From: Ga0077555 sp963746315
Lineage (GTDB): Bacteria > Pseudomonadota > Alphaproteobacteria > Rhizobiales > Hyphomicrobiaceae
Length of the DNA: 64,000 nucleotides
Reading direction: 5' to 3'
Assembly (NCBI GenBank): GCA_963746315.1
Contig: CAVVAR010000001.1
Span: 124,001 to 188,000, forward strand
Of this stretch, positions 23,177 through 32,311 are shown one piece after another. The position numbers and the translations under genes are program-made. The stretch's first letter is position 1, and the number at the start of each line of letters is the position of its first letter. The notes beneath the pieces are model-generated. The model was not told where the DNA came from. It was given only the letters and a program-made list of their open reading frames with translations, and made no database searches.

Positions 23177-23656
23177 TCACGCGCGCTCGGGCGCCGGGGC
23201 GTTGAAGACGAAAACGCGAAGGGCTGTGAAAACGGTTGCGAACGAGAAGCCGGTCGCGACGAGCTTGGCGAGCAGCGGGTGCAGGCCCATGACGTCGGCG
23301 AGGATGCCAACCGTGGCAACGGTCACGACGAGGCCGGTGCCGCCGGCGACGAAGAACTTGGCGAGCACGGGCGCTTCGGCTGCGATGCCGCGGGCGCGAA
23401 GCCGTCCGGCAAAGACGATCCGCGAAGACAGCGCATAGTGGACCAGAACCCCGAAGACGTAGCCGCCGGCTGCCGCGAAGGCCGCGATGTGAAGCACCTG
23501 CAGAAGGGTCCAGTAGATGGCGACGTCGACGACGAGTGCGGTGCCGCTGACGGCGAGATAGCCGATCAATTGGCGCGCGATCGGACGCAGCCGCTCCGGC
23601 ACGATGCGCAAGAGCACATCGAGCGGGGCCAGCAGCGTGTCGAGCGCGAAGGTCAT
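23177..23656 (-). CDS. GtrA family membrane protein
   Basis: A 159-residue GtrA-like protein with four predicted membrane segments (about residues 30-50, 56-76, 96-117 and 123-143). GtrA proteins are thought to help move polyprenyl-phosphate-linked sugars across the inner membrane for O-antigen or arabinan modification. The start codon overlaps the stop of the upstream FAD oxidoreductase (23653-23656), so the two are translationally coupled. The methyltransferase follows within 25 bases. Confidence 0.92.
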   Translation of the reverse strand: MTFALDTLLAPLDVLLRIVPERLRPIARQLIGYLAVSGTALVVDVAIYWTLLQVLHIAAFAAAGGYVFGVLVHYALSSRIVFAGRLRARGIAAEAPVLAKFFVAGGTGLVVTVATVGILADVMGLHPLLAKLVATGFSFATVFTALRVFVFNAPAPERA

Positions 23657-25174
23657 GCCACCTTACCGACGGGGCGTGGCACGAGACGGACGCTCTTCAG
23701 GGCCTCCTCGGTCCCCGAGGCACCGGCCTCGTGGTACTCGGCGTCCTCGTTGACGTTCCAGATGTCGAACTGATCGGTGCCGGCCACGATGTTCTTGACC
23801 GTCAGCATGGCGGTCATCATGGCGTGGTCCTGGTTGTTGTACTTGTGCATGCCATTGCGGCCGACGAGGTGCAGGCGCGGGTAGTTGGCGGCGATGTCCT
23901 CGCGGATCGTGTCGACGTTGAAGCGGTAGGCCTCGTCGTAGACCGGGTAGGCCTTCTTCTGGCGAACGACGCAGCCGTCCTTGATGTCGTTCCAGGTGGC
24001 GAGGCCGATCTGCTCGAGCTCCTTCTTGGCAAGGCCGATGAGCTCGCCGTCGCTGGCGCGCCCACAGACCGTCACCCTCGAAGCAGAAATATTCGAGGCC
24101 GAGGCAGGCGAGCTTCGGGTCCGGGACCATCTCGGGCGACCAGGAGCGGAAGTTCTGGATGCGGCCCACCTTCACCGAGGGCTCGTGGATGTAGATCCAG
24201 TTGTCGGGGAAGAGATCGGGCTTGTCGACGATGAGGGCGACCGTGATGAAGTCGCGATAGCGCAGCTTCTCGGCGACAGGCTTGGAAACCGGCGTCGGCG
24301 TGATCGAACCCATCAACTCGCGGATCGGGGCTGACGAGATGACGTCGCGCGCCGTGAACGTGCGAATTGTGCCGTCGGTCGTCTCGGCGGTGATGGTCCA
24401 GATGCCCGCCTTGGCGTCGTGGGCGAGGCTCTTGAGGGTGGTGCCCATGTGGATGGTGCCGCCCTGCGCGCGCGTCTTGGCGGCGGCGGCGTCCCACATC
24501 ATGCCGGGGCCCTTGCGGGGATACTGGAAGCTCTCGATGAGGGTCTTGATGACCTCGCCATCGTGCGCCTTGGTGCCGTCCTTGAAGCCCTTCGGCGCGA
24601 TCGAGTTGCGGAGCGCGTTGGCCATGGCGCTCCACAGGTCGAGACCCTTGATGCGCTGGGCGGCCCAGTCGGCGGAGATGTCGTCGCAGCTCATGCCCCA
24701 CACCTTCTCGGTGTAGGTCTTGAAGAAGATCGAGAACAGGCGCTCGCCGAACTGGTTCGCGACCCAGTCGTGGAAGTTCACCGGCTTCTCGTTCGGGAAG
24801 GCCTGCTTGTACATGAAGGAGAGGACGCAGAGGCCCGATTCGACGACGCCGAGGTTGTTCAGTGCCTCGAAGGCCTTCAGCGGATACGAGTAGTACTTGC
24901 CATCGTAGTAGATGCGCGACAGGCGTGGGCGCTCGATGAAGTCCTGGGGAAGGATCTCCTTCCAGAGATCGACGACCTCCTTCGACTTCGAGAAGAAGCG
25001 GTGGCCGCCGATGTCGAACAGGAAGTCCTTGTAGCTGGCGGTGCGGCTGATGCCGCCGACGTAGATCGGATCGGCCTCGATGACGGTGGTCGACACGCCC
25101 TCCTTGGTCAGGAGATAGGCGGCCGTGAGGCCTGCCGGGCCGGCGCCGATGATAAAAACGTCGGAATGCGACAT
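23653..25174 (-). pseudogene. FAD-dependent oxidoreductase (UDP-galactopyranose mutase-like), frameshifted
   Basis: A protein of about 506 residues if one base is removed. It starts MSHSDVFIIGAGPAGLTAAY (FAD GxGxxG), continues with a mutase/amine-oxidase-like body (GGISRT, DIGGHRFFSKS, TYTEKVWGMSCDDISADWAAQRIKG) and reaches EYFCFEGDGLW at 24062. There the frame breaks. Skipping base 24061 restores family sequence (RASDGELIGLAKKELEQIGL, then GRNGMHKYNNQDHAM) to a stop that overlaps GtrA. The single extra base lies in a G/C-rich alternating run, so it may be a sequencing error or a real inactivation. The substrate is probably a lipid- or nucleotide-linked sugar, inferred from the neighbours. 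Divergent from the GT-C gene. Confidence 0.85.
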
Positions 25175-25374
25175 GGAACCCCTCGACAAGATACGCGTGG
25201 TTCGCAAGGACCGACGGAATGCCGGACGCGCTTGCATGATCGATAGGTTTATGCGGCAAGGCTTAAGGAAGCCCTTTCGAAACAACGACATCGCATTAAG
25301 TTTTTGTAGATTAATTGGGGTGCAAGGCCTGTCGGGCATTCTGGCGAAAGACGACAGTGGGGGACGACCGGACG

Positions 25375-27216
25375 ATGACGACTGCACTTTCCGTTGGCGC
25401 GCCTTGGCGCGCGAGCAGATTCCAGGTGTCGTCCGGCCTCGTGTGCCTCGCCGCCGTGGTGCTGATCGTGTGCCTGCGCCTCAACTCGCATGGGGCAACG
25501 CTGCTCTCGTCGCTCGGGGATACCGACGATGCGACGCGGCTGGTGCAGCTCAGAGCATTTCTCGAGCATGGCCGCTGGTGGGATCTCACGCTCGAGCGGA
25601 TCGGGGCACCGGAGGCGGTGATCTCGCACTGGTCGCGGCTCGTCGACCTCGGTCTGGCGGTCTTGTTCAGAGCCGGTAGCGTGGTGCTCGATCCAGGGCA
25701 GGCTGAGCTTGCGATGCGCATAGTCTGGCCGAGCCTGATGCTGCTGGGACTGCTTCTGTTGACGGCGCGCGATGCCGAGCGCGACGGCGGCGTCCTCGCG
25801 AGTGCCTTCGTGGCGGCGTTGGTGGTCATGTCATCGTCGGCGCTCTACCAGTTCCGGCCGGGGCGGATCGACCATCACAACGTGCAGATCCTGTGCGGCG
25901 TCGGCGGCATCCTGCTCCTGGCGCGCAGTCTCGTCGCGCCGAAATTCGGATGGTGGGCAGGAGCGCTGGTCGCCTTGGGGCTGACGGTGGGGCTCGAGGC
26001 GGCGACGTTGCTCGGGCCGGCGCTGGTGGTCGGGATTTTGATCGGGCTCGGGCGCCGCGACGGTCTCGAGGGCCAGATGCGGGCCGTCGTGGCGATGGCG
26101 GGCGCTCTGGCGGTGGGTGCGCTCGTCTCGGTTGATCCGCAACGGCTCGGCGAGATGGCCTGCGATGCGGTCTCGCTAAATCTGGTGGCGCTGGTCGGGC
26201 TCGGTGCGGCCGGTGTGGTCGGCGCGGGACTGGCGGCTCGGCGGCTCGAGGGGCGGGTGCTGGTCGCGACGCAGCTCGGCTGGCTCGGCGGCTGCGGTCT
26301 TGCGGGACTGGCCGTCTACGGGCTGTTGGAGCCACGCTGCCTCGCGGGGCCGTTTGGTCAGGTGGCGCCTGAGACATGGCCGGTATGGCTGTCGCGGGTC
26401 ACTGAAGGGCAACCGATCGGATACCTGTTCTCCCTGTCGGCCGGGAGTGCGCTCGGTTTCGTTCTGCTCGTCGTTTTTGGCATTGCGGCCCGGGCCTGGC
26501 TGGCACTCCAGGAGCGAGCGCGGAGCGGCGAAAGCGACGGATTGCGGCGTCAGATGCTGCTGCTGGCCGTGCAAACGCTCGCGTTCGTCGCGGCTTGCTG
26601 GCAGGTGAAGATGCTGCCTTATGCAGCCTGGCTGGCGTTTCCGGCGCTGGCCGTGGCGATCGCACGGCTGCCGGGCACGGGCTCGCTGAGTGCGCCTGTC
26701 GTGCGCCTGGGTGTGCTTCTGCTGGTCCTCGAAAGTACGCTCGCGACGCTTGCCGGCGGAGTTGCGGCGATGGTCGCCAAGCCGGCCAAGGACGCGGTGC
26801 CGCCAGTCAGAACATCGTGCTCGGAGACGCAGACGATCTCGGCGCTGGCCGGTTTGCCGCGGGGCCTCGTGCTCGCGGACATCAATCTCGGGCCCTACAT
26901 CGTGGCGCTGACGCCGCACCGGGTGGTGATGGCTCCCTATCACCGCCTCGACCGCAGCATCGTGGAAGGACATGCGCTGCTCGGCGGGACACCCATGGCT
27001 ATCGAGGGCCGTCTGCGGAAGCTCGGCGTCGCGTATGTGGTGGCGTGCCGGACAACGGACTCGGCATCGCTGCCGGGCGGTCTCGCGCCAGCGGATAGGT
27101 CAGGAACGCTCAAAAGCGCCGTCGCGACAGGCACGGGAGCAGGGTTCCTTGCGCCTGTACCGTTGCCGTCAGCGCCGACGCTCAGCGTCTATCGCGTGCT
27201 GCCGCCGAAAGGCTGA
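25375..27216 (+). CDS. GT-C/STT3-like multi-pass membrane glycosyltransferase
   Basis: A 613-residue protein with an N-terminal block of about ten hydrophobic helices and a C-terminal soluble portion of about 120 residues. An acidic GDTDDATRLVQLR motif (D49, D51, D52) lies in the first periplasmic loop, the place where GT-C and oligosaccharyltransferase enzymes carry their DxD. GRWWDLTLERIGAPE and FRPGRIDHHNVQ are other polar loop motifs. It probably transfers a sugar from a polyprenyl-phosphate donor; the acceptor is unknown. ATG 25375 follows GGGGGACG. It is divergent from the FAD oxidoreductase and ends only 6 bases from the convergent MmgE/PrpD gene. Confidence 0.82.
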   Translation: MTTALSVGAPWRASRFQVSSGLVCLAAVVLIVCLRLNSHGATLLSSLGDTDDATRLVQLRAFLEHGRWWDLTLERIGAPEAVISHWSRLVDLGLAVLFRAGSVVLDPGQAELAMRIVWPSLMLLGLLLLTARDAERDGGVLASAFVAALVVMSSSALYQFRPGRIDHHNVQILCGVGGILLLARSLVAPKFGWWAGALVALGLTVGLEAATLLGPALVVGILIGLGRRDGLEGQMRAVVAMAGALAVGALVSVDPQRLGEMACDAVSLNLVALVGLGAAGVVGAGLAARRLEGRVLVATQLGWLGGCGLAGLAVYGLLEPRCLAGPFGQVAPETWPVWLSRVTEGQPIGYLFSLSAGSALGFVLLVVFGIAARAWLALQERARSGESDGLRRQMLLLAVQTLAFVAACWQVKMLPYAAWLAFPALAVAIARLPGTGSLSAPVVRLGVLLLVLESTLATLAGGVAAMVAKPAKDAVPPVRTSCSETQTISALAGLPRGLVLADINLGPYIVALTPHRVVMAPYHRLDRSIVEGHALLGGTPMAIEGRLRKLGVAYVVACRTTDSASLPGGLAPADRSGTLKSAVATGTGAGFLAPVPLPSAPTLSVYRVLPPKG

Positions 27217-27222
27217 GCCGCA

Positions 27223-28599
27223 TCAAGCCGTCCCCAACAGTTGCCACAATCCACTCGTGTCGCCCATCTCGGGCAGCGAGCGGATGAGGCGGGCGAGCTC
27301 CGTCGCCTCGGCCGAGCTGTAGCGGGCGGCGGCATTGTCGAGGAACTTGGCGCCGATCTCGGCCGGTGAGAGCGGCTCCTGAGGGTCGCCCTTCGGGAAG
27401 TCGCGCTGGCTCGCGAATTTGCGGCCGTCCTTCAGGGTGACCGTCACGCGGGCCGGGAATTTGGTGGGGTACTGGGCGGTGAGCTCGTCGACGGCTGCGA
27501 CCTCGGTGACGGCGAGAAGCCGTTGGACGTCGTCGCGCATCACGCGCGCTTCAGCGAACTGGGCCTGGCCCACGGCACGATCGATGGCCGCGACGGCGCA
27601 GCAGTAGGGCACGGAGACGCGGGCGCCCATGCCGGTGGTGACGGTCTTCGCGGAGAAATGGGATTTCACGGTCGAGTAGGTCTCGTTGACGATCGAGGCG
27701 ATGTCGGCGGCGCGGATGTCGTGCCTGGTGACCACGTCGAGGGTGGCCTGGATCGGCGCGTGGCTGGCGAGGATCGACGGGAAGAACTTGAAGCCGTTCT
27801 CGAGGATCTCCCATTTCTGGCCCAGGCCGGCGGTGAGCGCCTGGGCCTTCGGCTCCAAGGAGAATGCGTTGATGTAGCCCTTCTCGTGCTCGAGGATGGT
27901 CGGCGGGCTGGTGCCGCCGATCTCGGCGAGGCGGGCGGACACGATGCCGTTGAACGAGGCCTTGCCGGGGTGCAGGCTCTTCGTCAGATCGCCATAGGTG
28001 AAGAACGTGTTGAGGCCTGCGGCCTGCGTTCCCGCGAAGCCAAGGCTCATCAGCGCGCCCCTGGCATCGAGCCCCATCGCGGAGGCGGCGCTGGCGGCAG
28101 CGCCGAAGGTGCCATTGGTCGCGGTCGAGTGCCAGAAGCGGTAGTGGGTCGGCATCACGGCCATGCCGACGCGGACGGCGACCTCGTAGCCAGCGACAAT
28201 GGACGTGATGATCTCGGGTCCGGTGAGGCCGCGCTCCTCGGCGAGGGCGAGCACAGGCGGCACGACGACCGAGCCGGTGTGCAGGAGCGCGCGCTTGTGG
28301 GTGTCGTCGAAGTCGGCGGCGTTGGCGAGAATGCCGTTGGCCATGGCGGCTACGGCCGCGTCGGTGCGCTCGCCGCCGCCCCAGATGGTGGCCTTCGGCG
28401 CGGCGTGGAACGAGCGGGCGAGGCCGCGGGCGATCTCGGCTTTGTCGCGATCGTCGCGCCAGGCGGCGATGCCGCAGCCGACCGTGTCGAGAATGATGTC
28501 GGCTGCCATCGCGACGACCGGAGCGGGAAGTTGCTCGAACCGGAGGTCGGCGACGAAGGCAGCCAGGGCTTCGGTCGGGGCGGATGGCGTGGCGGACAT
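27223..28599 (-). CDS. MmgE/PrpD family protein
   Basis: A 458-residue member of the family that includes 2-methylcitrate dehydratase and cis-aconitate decarboxylase. Characteristic segments: LAAFVADLRFEQLP with DIILDTVGCGIA at the N-terminus, NGILANAADFDDTHKRALLHTGSVVVPP (the active-site His/Asp region), and KSLHPGKASFNGI. A role in propionate or branched dicarboxylate metabolism is possible, but no prpB or prpC neighbour is present, so the substrate is open. A lone gene, convergent with the GT-C gene. Confidence 0.93.
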   Translation of the reverse strand: MSATPSAPTEALAAFVADLRFEQLPAPVVAMAADIILDTVGCGIAAWRDDRDKAEIARGLARSFHAAPKATIWGGGERTDAAVAAMANGILANAADFDDTHKRALLHTGSVVVPPVLALAEERGLTGPEIITSIVAGYEVAVRVGMAVMPTHYRFWHSTATNGTFGAAASAASAMGLDARGALMSLGFAGTQAAGLNTFFTYGDLTKSLHPGKASFNGIVSARLAEIGGTSPPTILEHEKGYINAFSLEPKAQALTAGLGQKWEILENGFKFFPSILASHAPIQATLDVVTRHDIRAADIASIVNETYSTVKSHFSAKTVTTGMGARVSVPYCCAVAAIDRAVGQAQFAEARVMRDDVQRLLAVTEVAAVDELTAQYPTKFPARVTVTLKDGRKFASQRDFPKGDPQEPLSPAEIGAKFLDNAAARYSSAEATELARLIRSLPEMGDTSGLWQLLGTA

Positions 28600-28724
28600 G
28601 GGGGCTCCTCTCGGCGCGATGCGTTTCTGGCGCAGAGAGTGGCGTATGCGACGAGGCTGGTCGAGCGGAGGCGATCGCGGCTATCGGTCTCGGCGAATGA
28701 CTTTCAATCTTTGGCCCGCATTTG

Positions 28725-29786
28725 TCACCGCGTGCGCTGGCCGAACTGGGCCCTGACCGGGAGCCCCGGCGGCACGCCCACTCGTGTCACCCGTTGGGGG
28801 GCGCCAGCTGCCCGGGAAGTGGCTCCCGAAACTCGTTGCGGCATCTCGCGGAGCGCGGCGATCCGATCCTCGGTTGCGGGGTGCGTCGAGAACAGGTCGA
28901 GCCAGCCTCGGGGACGATCGATGCACATCTGCATCACGCCCGCCGGCGCGCCGATGTCGCAATCGTCGGAGATCTTCTGCAGCGACGTAATCAATGCCCT
29001 GGGATTGCCGGTTATCTCGGCGGCCCCGGCGTCAGCAAGATATTCCCTTGAGCGGGAGAGCGCGAACTCGATCAGGGTTGTTACGAGCGAAGCGAAGAGG
29101 ACGAGCACGAAGCCGACCACCATCGCCACCCACCAACCAATGGTATCGCCTTCCTCGTCGCCGCATGCCAAGCGAGCTACCGCGCATACGCTGCGGGTCA
29201 AGGCGAAGAACAGCATCTGCGCCAACAGCGCGACGCCGCCCGCGACGGCGCCGGCTATCACAGCGAGCATCACGTCCTTGTTCTTTATATGCGCCAACTC
29301 GTGCGCCATCACCGCTTCGACCTCTGAGTCATCGAGCTTGGCGGCAAGTCCGCGCGTCACCGCGACCAGATGGTCGCTCTTGAAGATGCCGGTCGCGTAG
29401 GCATTGAGCTCATCGCTGTCGATGACGCCGAGTTGGGGCACGTCCATCCCGGCCCTTTGGCAGACGCGCTTGAGAATGCCCTCGAGCCGCGGCTCAGTAC
29501 CGGGCTCGACGATGCGACAATTCGAGGACCAGCGGATCAGGTAGCCTGACCAAATGAGTGATACGGCAATCCAGACGATGCCGGCGACGACGACGTAGGG
29601 CGTGAGCCACAACATTGTAGACTGGGCGCGCTCGGTTATCAGGCCCGTGTCGGCCTTGAACGAAAGGCGCGCTGCTTCGACTAGCCATGTACCTGCGAAA
29701 ACGAGCCCGAAGAGGATGGCAAACAGGAGGGCGATAAGTGCGATCGAGCGCACGACATTGCCCACAATGTGCAACGGACCGGCCAT
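28725..29786 (-). CDS. M48 family zinc metalloprotease (HtpX-like)
   Basis: A 353-residue integral membrane peptidase. Two N-terminal membrane helices (about residues 12-36 and 61-84) precede the zinc motif HELAH (H162, E163, H166), and the third ligand Glu falls in SRSREYLAD. Another hydrophobic hairpin lies between (about 172-222). The C-terminal THPATEDRIAALREM is typical of M48. These proteases remove damaged membrane proteins. The C-terminal tail is Pro/Arg/Gly-rich and not conserved-looking. It is somewhat longer than the roughly 290-residue HtpX and lacks the close HtpX N-terminus, so it is a paralogue. Confidence 0.93.
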   Translation of the reverse strand: MAGPLHIVGNVVRSIALIALLFAILFGLVFAGTWLVEAARLSFKADTGLITERAQSTMLWLTPYVVVAGIVWIAVSLIWSGYLIRWSSNCRIVEPGTEPRLEGILKRVCQRAGMDVPQLGVIDSDELNAYATGIFKSDHLVAVTRGLAAKLDDSEVEAVMAHELAHIKNKDVMLAVIAGAVAGGVALLAQMLFFALTRSVCAVARLACGDEEGDTIGWWVAMVVGFVLVLFASLVTTLIEFALSRSREYLADAGAAEITGNPRALITSLQKISDDCDIGAPAGVMQMCIDRPRGWLDLFSTHPATEDRIAALREMPQRVSGATSRAAGAPQRVTRVGVPPGLPVRAQFGQRTR

Positions 29787-29884
29787 GATGAATATCTCCC
29801 GGACGCATCAATAGACTGACGGTGATCTGTCGAGAGAGCATCCTGCCAGGGACATATTGCTGTTCTTTTAACCTTGAGGCCGGC

Positions 29885-30880
29885 TCAGACTTGCGGCGCC
29901 ACCACCACGGTCCCCCGCTTGCCGCCGGCTTCGACGGCTTCGTGGGCGAGGTAGGTGTCCTCGAGGGGATAGGGGCCGACGGTGCGGTGCAGGCGAGGGG
30001 CGGCCTCGAGCCAGGCGAGGATGTCGGCCTGGGCCTGACGGCGGGAGGTGTGCGGCGAGGTCGGCAGCAGGACACCCTGGACGGTGATATTCTTGCGCAT
30101 GAGGATCGGGAACGGCACCTGGGGCAGCGGATTTCCCTTCGTGGCGTAGGCGGAGATGGCTCCGTTCGGTGCAACGGCGTCCTTGGTCCACTCGATGTTG
30201 CCGCCGAAATCGACGTCGACAATGCGGTGGGCGCCGACCTCCTCGGTCTCGGCCCAGATGCGGGCGGCGAGGTTCTCGTCGTGGCGGTCGAGGACGATGT
30301 CGGCGCCGGCCGCGAGCGCGTCCTCGCGCTGCCAGGGATGGGCGCGGCCGACGGTGGCGATGACGTGGGCGCCGCCCCACTTCGCGAGCTGTATGGCGTA
30401 GTTGGCGACAGCGCCGCCGCCGCCGGTGACGACGATCCACTGGCCATCGACCGGGCCGCCCGAGAAGACGCAGCGATGGGCGGTCATGCAGGGTATGCCA
30501 AGGCAGGCGCCGGCCTCGAAGGGGACGTCGGAAGGGAGCGGCGTAACGAGATCCTGGGCGAGCGCGATAAATTCGGCGCCGGTGCCGAGATTCCGGCCGT
30601 TGCGCTGCCCATTGTAGAGCCAGACGCGGTCGCCCAGGCGGAAGCGGGTGACACCGGGGCCCATCTTGTCGACGATGCCAGCGCCGTCGCTGTGAGCGAT
30701 GACGATGGGGGCTTCCATCGCGTAGCCGATGCCGCCGCGACGGTTGCAGTCGGCCGGATTGACGCCCGAGGCCATCAGCTTGATACGGACCTCGCCGCGG
30801 GCGGGCTCGGGCATCGGCTGCTCGCCGACGATCAGAACCTCGGCTGCAGGACCCGTCTCCTCGTACCAGACCGCGCGCAT
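29885..30880 (-). CDS. zinc-free MDR, NADPH:quinone oxidoreductase type
   Basis: A 331-residue medium-chain dehydrogenase/reductase. GroES-like N-terminal part (GEVRIKLMASGVNPADCNRRGG), then a cofactor loop around VVTGGGGAVANYAIQLAKWGGAHVIATV; no Cys/His zinc ligands in the catalytic position. It probably reduces quinones or enones with NADPH; the substrate is unknown. ATG 30880 (MRAVWYEETG) fits the family start; an ATG four codons upstream (30892) is possible. Divergent from the acyl-CoA dehydrogenase at 30991, with only about 110 bases to hold both promoters. Confidence 0.92.
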   Translation of the reverse strand: MRAVWYEETGPAAEVLIVGEQPMPEPARGEVRIKLMASGVNPADCNRRGGIGYAMEAPIVIAHSDGAGIVDKMGPGVTRFRLGDRVWLYNGQRNGRNLGTGAEFIALAQDLVTPLPSDVPFEAGACLGIPCMTAHRCVFSGGPVDGQWIVVTGGGGAVANYAIQLAKWGGAHVIATVGRAHPWQREDALAAGADIVLDRHDENLAARIWAETEEVGAHRIVDVDFGGNIEWTKDAVAPNGAISAYATKGNPLPQVPFPILMRKNITVQGVLLPTSPHTSRRQAQADILAWLEAAPRLHRTVGPYPLEDTYLAHEAVEAGGKRGTVVVAPQV

Positions 30881-30990
30881 CGGCTTCCTCATCCCACATT
30901 GCTCAGGTCCGGACAATTTGACCCTTGTCGCCCGAGGCGACAACGGCATACTGCGGCCGACCCCCATCGACCATCGATCGCGAGCCCCCA

Positions 30991-32142
30991 ATGCCGCAAT
31001 TCAGTTTCGAGCCTGTCGTGATGCCGCCCGAGGCGACCAAGCTGCGCCAGGAGGTGCGGTCCTTCCTCGCCGACGAGATCCAGAAGGGCAGCTTTACCCC
31101 GGCTGTCGGCTCGATGGTCGAGGGCGACGAGGCGTTCTCGCAGAAGATCGGCGCCAAGGGCTGGCTCGGCATGACGTGGCCGAAGGAGTACGGCGGCGGA
31201 GGGCGGTCGTCGCTGGAGCGGTATGTGGTGGTCGAGGAGCTGCTGGCGGCCGGCGCGCCGTCGCTCTGTCACTGGATCGCCGAACGGCAGTCTGGACCGC
31301 AGATCCTGCGGCACGGCAGCGAGCGGGCCAAGAGGATGATCCTGCCGGAGATCGCGGCGGGGCGGTGCTACTTCGCCATCGGTATGAGCGAGCCGGACAC
31401 GGGCTCCGACCTCGCCAGCGTCAAGTCGCGGGCGGTGAAGGCCGATGGCGGTTGGCGGATCACCGGGCGCAAGGTGTGGACCAGCTTCGCGCACCGGGCG
31501 CACTACGTGATCGCGCTGGTGCGCACCTCGGGCACGCCGGACCAGCGCCACTACGGCCTCAGCCAGTTCATCGTCGACATGAAGACGCCGGGCATCACGG
31601 TGCGCCCGATCTATAACCTCTATGGCGGCCACGACTTCAACGAGGTGACGTTCGACGACGTCCTCGTGCCGGACGACATGATCATCGGCGGCGAAGGGCG
31701 CGGCTGGGAGATGGTGGTCGGCGAGTTGGCCTTCGAGCGGTCGGGACCAGACCGGTTCATGTCGACCTATCCGCTGCTGGCGGAGGCGGTGGACGAGCTC
31801 GGGCCCGATCCGGAGCGGATGCAGGCGGCCGAGGTCGGGCGGGCGGTGGCGCATCTGGCGACGCTCAGGCGGATGTCGGCGTCGATCGCAGGGATGCTGA
31901 ACGACGGCAAGTCTCCGGTGACGGAGGCGGCGCTGGTCAAGGACCTCGGCACGTCGCTCGAGCAGGAGATACCGGAGATCGTGCGGCGCATCCTGCCGGT
32001 CGAGCCGCGGGGCGTGTCGAGCGACAATGGCTATGCGGACCTGCAGCAGCTCGCCCAGATGCAGTGCGTCTCCTATTCGATCCGTGGCGGCACGCGCGAG
32101 ATCCTGCGCGGCATGATCGCCCGCGGCCTGGGACTGCGGTGA
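30991..32142 (+). CDS. acyl-CoA dehydrogenase, larger subunit of a pair
   Basis: A 383-residue flavoprotein of the acyl-CoA dehydrogenase fold. Middle-domain FAD motif CYFAIGMSEPDTGSDLAS, substrate/flavin segment GWRITGRKVWTSFAHRAHY, and the C-terminal helix end SIRGGTREILRGMIARGLGL are all present. It introduces a 2,3 double bond into an acyl-CoA in the cytoplasm. The start at ATG 30991 (MPQFSFEP) is preferred to the upstream TTG at 30925. A second, shorter acyl-CoA dehydrogenase follows after a tandem repeat. Such adjacent unequal pairs often form heteromers acting on bulky acyl-CoAs, for example steroid side chains. Confidence 0.93.
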   Translation: MPQFSFEPVVMPPEATKLRQEVRSFLADEIQKGSFTPAVGSMVEGDEAFSQKIGAKGWLGMTWPKEYGGGGRSSLERYVVVEELLAAGAPSLCHWIAERQSGPQILRHGSERAKRMILPEIAAGRCYFAIGMSEPDTGSDLASVKSRAVKADGGWRITGRKVWTSFAHRAHYVIALVRTSGTPDQRHYGLSQFIVDMKTPGITVRPIYNLYGGHDFNEVTFDDVLVPDDMIIGGEGRGWEMVVGELAFERSGPDRFMSTYPLLAEAVDELGPDPERMQAAEVGRAVAHLATLRRMSASIAGMLNDGKSPVTEAALVKDLGTSLEQEIPEIVRRILPVEPRGVSSDNGYADLQQLAQMQCVSYSIRGGTREILRGMIARGLGLR

Positions 32143-32146
32143 GAGA

Positions 32147-32286
32147 CGCGCCGGATGCGTCCACGCGGAGCATGGCTTCGCCACGACGCGGGCGTCCGTA
32201 GGCGCAACGGAAATCACGCGCCGGATGCGTCCATGCGGAGCATGGCTTCGCCATGACGTGGGCATCCGAAGGCGCAACGAAAATCA
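32147..32286 (+). repeat. two 70-bp tandem direct repeats with internal hairpins
   Basis: Copies at 32147-32216 and 32217-32286 differ at only a few bases. Each begins CGCGCCGGATGCGTCCA, contains a CGGAGCATGGCTTCG hairpin core, and ends GGCGCAACGRAAATCA. A partial third copy (CGAAGGCGCAAGG) runs into the ribosome-binding site of the next gene. Outer arms GGATGC/GCATCC make each unit a long imperfect palindrome, related in sequence to the element in ileS at 3054-3130. Confidence 0.85.
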
Positions 32287-32311
32287 CATGCGAAGGCGCA
32301 AGGAGACCATC

